Shown in pieces: positions 60,501-64,000 of a DNA stretch of 64,000 bases; within the stretch, counting starts at the first letter, position 1; each line of letters opens with the position of its first letter. Made by a program: the position numbers and the translations under genes. The DNA lies in contig CM063249.1 of NCBI GenBank assembly GCA_032158295.1, positions 4,913,195 through 4,977,194 of the forward strand, written 5' to 3'. The stretch comes from Pycnopodia helianthoides (lineage: Eukaryota; Echinodermata; Asteroidea; Forcipulatida; Asteriidae). The notes under the pieces were generated by a model. The model was not told the DNA's origin. It worked only from the letters and a program-made list of their open reading frames with translations, and did not search any database.

Positions 60501-63146
60501 TTCTACTATCATCATCATTAGACCGTGTAAGTTTTATGTAAATCTGTGATCAAAAGTATATTTTACAATTACCAATTCTGTAATGTTCCTTTAACTTCTA
60601 ACATTTAACCACTTCACACCGGATGGTGCGTATATCCACAAAAATGTCATTAACGGAACAACTTCAGAGGGCCTTTTTAGCAACCAGTCAGACGGCCGAC
60701 GCGTATATCCACCCAGAACTTTCATTGTGAAGTGTACAGAGGCACGCACTTACCATGCTACGCTTTATTTTACATGTACAAAGAGTTAGAATAGCTGCTG
60801 CTGGATCACATGATCATGATTTGTTCTTTTTTAATTTCCATGTACGCCCAGTTTACACTTCTAAAGTGACTTCCGAAAGTAAATAAAATTTCCTAGTGTC
60901 AGAAATGGTAATACATCGCACAGTGATTCTCAACATCAAAGAAATCGTTAGCTTTTACGTGTGGTATAGATCTAGTTTTAGACTCACATTCAGCAGTAGC
61001 TGTAACGCTTCTGGTGTCATTTGAGGGCAGATCATCTTGAAGACGCCATCTACCACTGTACGCAGGAGATGAGACGGCTTGGAGAGGAGACTAAGTAAGA
61101 TTTCTGTCACCACCTCCACCCACTCTGGCTCTACACAGTGGAAACAAAGGACGATTTGGCACTCAAGGTTAGAACACTGGGCTCATTCTAATTCAGGAAA
61201 TGTTTAGTTGGGAGCGAGGTGCACAATGGCCGACATCAATGGAACCTGGGACCCGTTCTGGCTCTGGTGATGGTATGTGAAAACTCAGCGCTTATGGTAG
61301 CAGAAAATGCAAGGGTATTTTACAATATGAAGTAATAAACCACAACGGAAACTGACTGGGTATATTTTAAAATAATTTTGGGTTGAACGAAGAAAAATTT
61401 ATTTGAACCTGCAACCTCCGGATTAACGTGCCAGCGCTTCACCAACTGAGCTATCTGGCCCTAATGTTGGCGGTCTCCCTATTTTGTCAATACCTTTGTG
61501 GTTTGCATGTAGCTTTTGGAAGCAATGAACAAGCCAGCCAGACCACTTGGACAATATTTTGACTGGTCCTCCGAAGTTTAAACCGGCGTTTGGCCAGCGA
61601 ACTACTGTTAAGGGAGAGCGCTTTCATGCACAGTAAAGCGATAATAATAAACTTGAAGTAAAACATTAACTGAGCGGTGCTTATTTATGAGGACTTCTTC
61701 CTGGCCTTACCTTCCGTGTCAATCTTCTTGGCTGATTTTCGTCTGTTGAGGGCTCTGTCATAGCAACCGTGGAGATCCTAAATAAATACAAATGGTAACC
61801 AAACGATGCATGAATCTCAAAGGTGTCATAGTGTTACACTATCCATAAACAAGTTGGGCGTTGAGTTATCAAATGGTGATGGATTTTGTTAGAGGGGTGA
61901 AGGATCCTCGTAAATCACTCTGGGCATTCAGGTTGGCCAAGTGGTTTCCTTCCGTGCCTTTCACCACTGTGGACCCCGGTTCGAATCCCAGACCAGAGCC
62001 CTGCATGTGGATAGGGTTTTCAGTCCCTACCCGATGGCGTGGGTTTTTCCCCCACTTGGGGTTTTCCTCCCACGTCTCAAACTGACATTTCTTCAACATC
62101 TATCTCTACACAGGTATCTTCAGGCTTTCAGGTCACCCTCCAGGTCACTATTAAAGACACTGGACACCTTTGGTAATTGTCAAAGACCAGTCTTCTCACT
62201 TGGTGTATCTCAACATATGCCCAAATAACAAACCTGTGAAAATTTGAACTCAATTGGTCGTCGAAGTTGCGAGATAATAATGGAAGAAAAACACCCTTGT
62301 CACACGAAGTTATGTGCTTTCATATGCTTGATTGACTGAGAAATGACTTCTTTCTCAAAAACTACGTTACTTCAGAGGGAGCTGTTTCTCACAATATTTT
62401 ATACTATCAACAGCTCTCCATTGCTCGTTACCAAGTAAGTTTTTATGCTAACAATTATTTTGAGTAATTACCAATAGTGTCCAGTGCCTTTAAGGGTCCC
62501 TTGGTTTCATAACCAGAATATTATAATAACAATTTTAATAATAACTCAAGGGAGTCGGAGAATTAATGGTTACTTTCTCATCAGGTAAACAGCAAACCTT
62601 ACGTCTAGAATGTCGACCGCTTGCTGTGTTTCGCTGAACATCTGCAGCCCGACATGAAGGAAGAGGAGTTGGAAGGCAGGTACGGCCGATAAACTCTTAT
62701 CAGGTTTGATCTTCTTGCGGAGTTTCTCCACCACGGCCAGCATCTGAGCCCAGGCTTCGTTGGCCTGCGTCCCCAAAGACAAAATTCAAGACACAATTTC
62801 ATCTTGTGCACATAGAGGCTTATTTTGATTGTGGCAATTGAAATAAAAAATGGTAATTTTGGGGGGCTACAAACGTTCTGCTTCATTTTCTTGCTTTTTA
62901 TATTTCTATTGGGGATTGGTGCTGGTATGAACTTTATAATCTGTAAGCTTTCAGAATAAACCTTATCAATTTGTGTGTGTTAATTACCAATCCTGTAGTT
63001 TTTATTTAAGCTGTTTCATTCCCTATAAAGAGATAAAAAAAAAAAATCTTTTTTGAACTATCTTTGAAAGGACAGGGAGGATTTATTTTACGAACCTCTT
63101 CAGTAAAGCTCACAGCACACTCCACCTTGGGGGATACCAGAAGTTC
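45493..63146 (-). CDS. MYBBP1A: MYBBP1A homologue, C-terminal half (21 exons, 5' part off window)
   Basis: Twenty-one minus-strand exons join in consistent phase into about 655 codons ending at TAA (45495-45493). Recognisable blocks are FQLLFLHVGLQMFSE (exon 62603-62764), EPEWVEVVTEILLSLLSKPS and TPEALQLLLN (60988-61130), and a long Asp/Glu tract (58929-59077 and 58039-58173). Further on come DDETMIKLDTALTSLF (57034-57182), RVLDLLDIF (56069-56125), IRVLRGN (52296-52415) and a basic tail. These follow the order in vertebrate MYBBP1A (about 1,330 residues), of the yeast Pol5 family. The family is nucleolar, takes part in rRNA synthesis and ribosome biogenesis, and binds transcription factors such as c-Myb and p53. 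All introns are GT-AG. Exons 56069-56125 and 54707-54825 each lack one base and so break the frame. Intact splice sites and conserved sequence on both sides favour sequence error over a dead gene. The N-terminal half lies beyond position 64000. Confidence 0.93.
45670..45760 (-). mobile_element. tRNA-Asn-like SINE 3 fragment
   Basis: The minus strand carries GTGCTGGCACGTTAATCCAG, AGGTTGGTGGTTCA and GTTCAACCCTA. This is the middle and tail of the SINE seen at 61325. Its tRNA head end abuts the tandem array at 45741. Confidence 0.6.
45741..45995 (+). repeat. Minisatellite of about 67-bp units
   Basis: About 3.7 units. Each contains CTCATGTACATGGTGTTAC, CAAACCTCACTAGATTGTAT, CTCCACCATGCAA and GTTTCAAATCC. 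Lies in the last MYBBP1A intron. Confidence 0.88.
46148..46266 (-). CDS. MYBBP1A: MYBBP1A exon
   Basis: Thirty-nine codons plus two bases, with LPDFSKMTSVLEELQKKVEV, then SRSGELSSTVRSVLKAFAN. Acceptor chosen as AATACAG before TTACCAG, because it keeps phase 0 and avoids the stop produced by the nearer AG. Donor GTAAGC. Confidence 0.88.
47432..47542 (-). CDS. MYBBP1A: MYBBP1A exon
   Basis: Thirty-seven codons in phase 0. It contains DEGQVIKPKFLLQIFILLRE, then YALACHSIEK. The V-(I/K)-x-K-x-x-L-x-x-I-x-x-L-L pattern resembles the last helical segment of the family. Acceptor ACTTGTAG, donor GTAGGA. Confidence 0.9.
47705..47959 (+). mobile_element. MITE family B, 5'-truncated copy
   Basis: From TTGTAAGAAAATAATGAAAT to TATCCACTGCCTTTAA, with CTTCAGAGGGAGTCGG and ATCAGCAGCTCTCAGG. 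In a MYBBP1A intron. Confidence 0.82.
48111..48167 (-). CDS. MYBBP1A: MYBBP1A exon
   Basis: Nineteen codons in phase 0: SETSHWSRTSKKLTEDTLQ. Acceptor ATCTACAG, donor GTAGCT. Placed by frame continuity and position between two better-supported exons. Confidence 0.8.
48231..48520 (+). mobile_element. tRNA-derived SINE 2 copy
   Basis: The head has A-box-like TTGGCGTAGTGG and B-box GGTTCAAATCACACC. The body has TTTTCAGTCCCTGCC, GCGTGGGTTTTCCCTGG and TTTTCCTCCCACACCT, and ends CCACAACCAGAATTAACAAA. In a MYBBP1A intron. Relatives at 61920 and 13222. Confidence 0.82.
49170..49187 (+). repeat. Poly-G run of about 18
   Basis: The longest mononucleotide G/C tract in the window. It sits 48 bases from a MYBBP1A exon, inside the intron on its downstream side. 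Confidence 0.95.
49235..49285 (-). CDS. MYBBP1A: MYBBP1A exon
   Basis: Seventeen codons in phase 0: TQACRLLAVLISSRPVQ. Acceptor TTTTTCAG, donor GTAAGT. A helical, leucine-rich segment consistent with the C-terminal repeat region. Confidence 0.83.
49365..49440 (+). mobile_element. tRNA-Leu-type SINE head fragment
   Basis: GTGTCGTGGCTGAGCTGTCA through GAGTGTGGGTTCGATG, the same head as 52016 and 57265 but with no body. Confidence 0.65.
49607..49675 (-). CDS. MYBBP1A: MYBBP1A exon
   Basis: Twenty-three codons in phase 0, starting NLAWYFAEDLVKYMTSGCQL. Acceptor GTAAAACAG, donor GTAAGT. The exon is placed by uninterrupted frame and phase with its neighbours; residue-level family similarity is moderate. 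Confidence 0.85.
50347..50398 (-). CDS. MYBBP1A: MYBBP1A exon
   Basis: Completes an Arg codon, then 17 codons: GTSLHPLLFSELIERFP. Acceptor TTCCTCAG, donor GTAAGT, phase 0. It corresponds to the K-R-N-S-x-L...F-x-x-L-F-x-R-x-P stretch of vertebrate MYBBP1A. Confidence 0.9.
50549..50619 (-). CDS. MYBBP1A: MYBBP1A exon
   Basis: Twenty-three codons plus two bases: SNMLDIERIGKLYSSALEDF, then MTH. It matches the L-D-x-x-R...YSSAL-x-x-F block of the family. Acceptor CTCGTAG, donor GTGAGT. Confidence 0.93.
52016..52257 (+). mobile_element. tRNA-Leu-type SINE copy
   Basis: GGTCGTGGCTGAGCGGTGAA (A box), GGTTTGAGTCCCGG (B box), CTTAAGCAAGATACTTCATA and CATCCTTCGGATGGG, and a short ATTATTATTA tail. It ends 39 bp before the exon at 52296. 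Confidence 0.85.
52296..52415 (-). CDS. MYBBP1A: MYBBP1A exon
   Basis: Forty codons in phase 0. It opens IRVLRGNVEMADPSPVK and is followed by a basic, probably disordered stretch (TRHQRAEEKRKS). The R-V-L-(K/R)-G-N motif is conserved with vertebrates. Acceptor GTTTTTAG, donor GTAATT. Confidence 0.92.
52577..52764. mobile_element. Short inverted-repeat element family P, copy 1
   Basis: 188 bp with GCAGAGCTGCCCAC and GAGTTGGCAGCTCTG ends. Inside are AATCAGGGAGATATTTAGAA and CAGGGAACTTTCTGCAGAAT. A second copy lies at 56542-56735 in another MYBBP1A intron. Confidence 0.82.
52816..52865 (-). CDS. MYBBP1A: MYBBP1A exon
   Basis: Seventeen codons with the split one: ATSLMTVSLASAGCLFL. Acceptor ACTTTCAG, donor GTAATT, phase 0. 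It leads directly into IRVLRGN of the next exon, as the corresponding segments do in vertebrates. Confidence 0.88.
52954..53117. mobile_element. Fold-back element family Q
   Basis: About 164 bp. The arms TAGATGGATTGCAATAGACG and CGTATTGCAATCCATCTA continue inward through CGCCATCTTTGATG and CATCAAAGATGGC. The core is CG-rich (GTAGCGCGTACACGCG). Confidence 0.82.
53447..53720 (+). mobile_element. tRNA-derived SINE 4 (Ala-TGC-like head)
   Basis: GTCACGGTGGTCAAGTGGCT (A box), an anticodon-arm-like GACTTGCAACC (TGC) and B-box GGGTTTGAATCCTACC. The body ends in an (AAAC)n tail at 53690-53713. Single copy in the window, 17 bp from the exon at 53738. Confidence 0.75.
53738..53813 (-). CDS. MYBBP1A: MYBBP1A exon
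   Basis: Twenty-five codons plus one base: YPHNITEERESLHATIEEI, then MQIAKK. Acceptor TTTTCAG, donor GTAACT. It matches the Y-x-H-x(3)-E...LHA-x-(V/I)-E segment of vertebrate MYBBP1A. Confidence 0.9.
54092..54425 (+). repeat. Tandem duplication, 168-bp period
   Basis: Two copies in direct order (54092-54259 and 54260-54425), nearly identical: GACTATTTCTTTCTCCCTTT, AAATGCTGAGAAATCACATG, GAAGATTCTAATTTGCCAAT. In a MYBBP1A intron, recent by its low divergence. Confidence 0.88.
54707..54825 (-). CDS. MYBBP1A: MYBBP1A exon with a one-base frameshift
   Basis: The exon opens KLVHPLFSSRSGSI in the phase set by the previous exon. It ends FTKTSKFLSEKAVSIYRNK plus LCRVKK in a frame shifted by one base. 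Its length is 119, where 120 would keep the reading frame. The break lies near 54781-54785. Both halves fit the family (a P-L-x-S block, then F-x-K...L-C-R). Acceptor TCCACAG, donor GTCTGT. Confidence 0.85.
55031..55776 (+). repeat. Minisatellite of about 29-bp units with built-in inverted arms
   Basis: About 25 units. Each holds GGAACC, a TATCAAAA spacer and GGTTCTT then ACAA, so GAACC and GGTTC arms alternate along the array. Units vary by one-base indels and GTTATC/ATGATC-type substitutions. Sits in the MYBBP1A intron between the two frame-broken exons. Confidence 0.93.
55932..56057. mobile_element. Short inverted-repeat element family N, copy 2
   Basis: CTTGGCCTGGGTCTCGG to GATGTAATTCCAGGC, with TTCCATTGGAAGTGCCCTTT inside. 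Diverged from 29487-29636. Ends 12 bp from the exon at 56069. Confidence 0.6.
56069..56125 (-). CDS. MYBBP1A: MYBBP1A exon with a one-base frameshift
   Basis: The exon opens in frame as RVLDLLDIF, the conserved block after the previous exon. It then meets a TGA unless the frame moves by one base near 56098. In the shifted frame it ends KRQQLNPLIL in phase 0, which is what the family and the next exon require. The exon is 57 bases where 58 are needed. The break lies next to a TTT run, which fits a homopolymer error. Acceptor TTTATAG, donor GTATGT. Confidence 0.85.
56542..56735. mobile_element. Short inverted-repeat element family P, copy 2
   Basis: GCAGAGCTGCCAAC and GTTGGCAGCTCTGT ends. Same interior as 52577-52764. 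Confidence 0.82.
56736..57000 (+). repeat. Pyrimidine-rich tandem duplication, 138-bp period
   Basis: Two copies of a segment with ATTAGTTGGC, CTGTATCAGTACCCACTTTT and CCAGCATTCTTCCCAGCCAC, with weaker partial copies at about 56395-56520. On the transcribed strand this is purine-rich. It ends 33 bp from the exon at 57034. Confidence 0.8.
57034..57182 (-). CDS. MYBBP1A: MYBBP1A exon
   Basis: Forty-nine codons plus two bases. It contains SDFDDETMIKLDTALTSLF followed by a basic KAKMADRRKGKKEA stretch and NTILLHFKLR. The D-E-x-M-x-x-L-D-x-x-L-x-x-x-F motif is diagnostic for MYBBP1A/Pol5. Acceptor CACTCAG, donor GTACGT, phase 2 at the end. Confidence 0.96.
57265..57628 (+). mobile_element. tRNA-Leu-type SINE, longest copy
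   Basis: TCATTGCTGAGCGGTTAAGA (A box), GGTTCAAGTCCTGG (B box), CCTTTGGATGGGACATTAAG, then an extended 3' part with ACGGGTTTCCTCAGGC and TTGGTTTCATTACCAG and an AATAATAAT tail. The 3' part after 57470 resembles the end of SINE 2 (GTGATTAAGTTC, CCAGAA), suggesting a composite. Confidence 0.82.
58039..58173 (-). CDS. MYBBP1A: MYBBP1A exon, acidic tract 2 with VDDFFR block
   Basis: Forty-five codons in phase 0. KKNGGDSDSEMEDSEE leads into a pure Asp/Glu run, then VDDFFRNDIQAALGDAAANE. The V-D-x-x-F-R...ALG-x-A-A block directly after the acidic tract is a recognisable family feature. Acceptor TCTGCAG, donor GTCAGT. Confidence 0.94.
58929..59077 (-). CDS. MYBBP1A: MYBBP1A exon, acidic tract 1
   Basis: Fifty codons including the split one. 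Most are Asp or Glu, with a run of alternating D and E blocks at about residues 11-37 of the exon, followed by EESKKSLPNGNGNHAK. Acceptor TTCTTAG, donor GTATGC, phase 0. Long acidic stretches in this position are characteristic of MYBBP1A and Pol5, and are common in nucleolar proteins. Confidence 0.93.
60050..60104 (-). CDS. MYBBP1A: MYBBP1A exon
   Basis: Eighteen codons plus one base: ILDPTKGDEDSNMEITQS. Acceptor GTTTTCAG, donor GTTAGT, phase 1 at the end. It follows the LLLN of the preceding exon, as L-x-V-L-x-P does in vertebrate orthologues, and begins the acidic section. Confidence 0.9.
60211..60594 (-). mobile_element. MITE family A, copy 5
   Basis: TTAAAGGAACATTACAGAAT to ATTCTGTAATGTTCCTTTAA, in the MYBBP1A intron between 60104 and 60988. 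Perfect terminal repeats. Confidence 0.93.
60988..61130 (-). CDS. MYBBP1A: MYBBP1A exon
   Basis: With the split codon this gives 48 residues, including EPEWVEVVTEILLSLLSKPS, HLLRTVVDGVF and MTPEALQLLLN. It is among the most strongly conserved blocks of MYBBP1A (W-V-E-V-V, L-L-x-x-P-S-H, T-P-x-A-L-Q-L). Acceptor TGTGTAG, donor GTGAGT, phase 0 at the end. Confidence 0.95.
61325..61500 (-). mobile_element. tRNA-Asn-like SINE 3, best copy
   Basis: Read on the minus strand: AGGGAGACCGCCAACATTAG, then AGATAGCTCAGTTGGTGAAG (A box), GGCACGTTAATCCGGAGG (GTT in the loop), GTTGCAGGTTCAAA (B box) and a TTCAACCCAAAATTATTTTA tail. The anticodon stem pairs only partly. Confidence 0.78.
61711..61777 (-). 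CDS. MYBBP1A: MYBBP1A exon
   Basis: Twenty-two codons plus one base, starting DLHGCYDRALNRRKSAKK. Acceptor TTATTTAG, donor GTAAGG, leaving in phase 1. It continues the DILD end of the previous exon into the Asp-Leu-x-x-Cys motif of the family. Confidence 0.9.
61920..62545 (+). mobile_element. tRNA-derived SINE 2 copy, interrupted by a MITE
   Basis: The head and body (61920-62150) contain TTGGCCAAGTGG, GGTTCGAATCCCAG and GTGGGTTTTTCCCCCAC. The SINE end, with TTGGTTTCATAACCAGAATA, resumes at 62494 after a family-B MITE. The order of the joined parts matches the uninterrupted copy at 48231-48520. Confidence 0.82.
62151..62493 (+). mobile_element. MITE family B inserted in SINE 2
   Basis: TTAAAGACACTGGACACC to GTGTCCAGTGCCTTTAA, 343 bp including TTAA at both ends. 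It cuts a SINE whose other copy lacks the insert, which makes TTAA the likely duplicated target. Confidence 0.93.
62603..62764 (-). CDS. MYBBP1A: MYBBP1A exon
   Basis: Fifty-four codons in phase 0, with acceptor GGACGCAG and donor GTAAGG. The exon starts ANEAWAQML and carries FQLLFLHVGLQMFSE followed by AVDILD. This matches the conserved helical-repeat segment of MYBBP1A in which an F-x-L-L-x(3)-G-L-Q core precedes a D-L motif. Confidence 0.92.
63096..63146 (-). CDS. MYBBP1A: MYBBP1A exon (first in window)
   Basis: Seventeen codons (ELLVSPKVECAVSFTEE) lie between acceptor TTGTCAG and donor GTTCGTAA, in phase 0 at both ends. The exon joins in frame to the well-conserved exon at 62603-62764. 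The family match for this short piece alone is weak, so it is placed by phase, splice sites and position. Earlier exons were not recognised in 63147-64000. Confidence 0.7.
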
Positions 63147-64000
63147 CTGACAAGCAAAACACAATAATGGATGATTCATTTATAGCAGAATCAAGAGCAG
63201 TTTTTAAAACAAGTGGTCTTCCTATCAGGTCATTCGTTTTCAAAAATTGAGTGTTGGCTCTGAAAAGAGCCAGTGTTGTGGTCTCGACATTTCAAACAGT
63301 TTACTCTGCTCTTCTTCAGTTTAAGTTATGCAAAGCAAAGCTTAAAACATGACATGCTTTGCAGAATGTTTGTTTGAACTGGATGTTGGCATCATGTTCA
63401 GATAACTAACAGTGCTATTCAACTTTCATAATTTTTTGCAAGAGATGACCAATCCCAAGACCACAAACACTTTAAAGGCGAGAGCTAACAAAGAAGGAGG
63501 AAAGGAGCAAAGAAATTGAGCAGTTCTTTAAGATGAGAATTCACCATAAAAAAAGTCTCCTATTACAAGCTTTTTGTGTAGTTGTAGTCTCTCCTCCATT
63601 AAGTATTTTCAAGCAGTTTCCCTGAGCCTACCTGAGCACATTTCTAAAATGATATTATTTGTTATCACACAAGATAGAGTAAAATACGGACACAAAATAT
63701 AATACTTCTGCGTTCCACATCCAACGAGGCCGAAGGACAAATTTATCTTCAAGCAAACTTGAGGCGCAGCTGAACGCTTAACGCAATGTGCCGTGTTGGA
63801 ACACTCCTAGGATGGCCTTCAAGGCTGCAAGGAGGAGACAACTTTGCGAATAGCTTAAAATAGCTGAAAATCCAGAGTTAGAACAGAGCAATATGCAGGG
63901 TGTGACATGGGCCGGGCAATATAGGTTATATCACACCTCTTGTTGATATGCGTCGACCAACCAGAATCGAGGATTCAGATTGGCTTGAGGGATAAAGACT
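63147..64000. other. Right edge: MYBBP1A intron sequence, no further exon recognised
   Basis: The sequence between the first recognised exon and the window end should hold the next upstream intron, and perhaps an exon. A possible donor (CTCAGGTAGG on the minus strand, near 63627) has no convincing exon before it. Confidence 0.4.
63263..63325 (-). ncRNA. Degenerate hammerhead-ribozyme-like motif
   Basis: On the minus strand, 63319-63283 reads CTGAAGAAG, a short AGCAG...CTG stem-like part, then GAAATGTC. This resembles the core order CUGAUGA - stem II - GAAA - (N)UC of hammerhead ribozymes linked to Penelope-like and related retroelements. One core base differs (CTGAAGA), so it is probably inactive. 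A GGCTCT/AGAGCC hairpin lies beside it at 63256-63271. No Penelope coding sequence was seen. Confidence 0.3.

Noticed and set aside
61384..61480. Possible functional tRNA-Asn (GTT) on the minus strand
   Set aside because: The anticodon stem pairs incompletely, the acceptor stem is not closed, and copies with the same flanks at 38760 and 45670 show it is a SINE head.
63620..63680. Possible further MYBBP1A exon near CTCAGGTAGG (minus strand)
   Set aside because: The only acceptor nearby would give a 12-base exon and no family sequence is visible.

Overview
This window is animal nuclear DNA: intron-rich, about 40% GC, and full of short non-autonomous transposons. The repeat style points to an echinoderm, most likely a sea star. 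It shows many short elements bounded by TTAAAGG and CCTTTAA, several tRNA-derived SINEs and frequent TACATGTA motifs. That assignment rests on recall of what echinoderm genomes look like, not on a search.

Two protein-coding genes can be supported, both on the minus strand. (1) At 35281-35565 lies the first coding exon of an AUTS2/fibrosin-like gene. Its basic, serine-rich N-terminus runs into the family signature EDIIDGFA. No later exon of this gene was recognised, so positions 1-35280 are read as its long first intron. (2) From 63146 down to 45493 lie the last 21 coding exons of an MYBBP1A homologue, a nucleolar Myb-binding protein related to yeast Pol5. Together they encode about 655 residues, roughly the C-terminal half, and end at a TAA. 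The 5' half lies beyond the right edge. All splice junctions are GT-AG and the phases agree from exon to exon. Two adjacent exons, 56069-56125 and 54707-54825, are each exactly one base short. They flank a roughly 29-bp-unit minisatellite inside the intron between them.

The rest is repeats. Positions 1-35280 (AUTS2-like intron 1) hold MITEs, fold-back elements, degenerate repeats, two tRNA-derived SINEs and a tandem array at 34.15-34.52 kb. A possible regulatory segment there carries two kappaB-like sites. Positions 35566-45492 (intergenic, about 10 kb, between two genes in the same orientation) hold further MITEs, a SINE and the 3' end of a dead CR1/L2-type LINE. Positions 45593-63095 (MYBBP1A introns) hold SINEs, MITEs, tandem arrays and a nested SINE/MITE insertion. 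The most unusual pattern is that several MITE families share the same TTAAAGG...CCTTTAA ends. At least three also share internal blocks while differing in a central, palindrome-bearing core. Other copies sit nested in, or share a single TTAA with, other elements.
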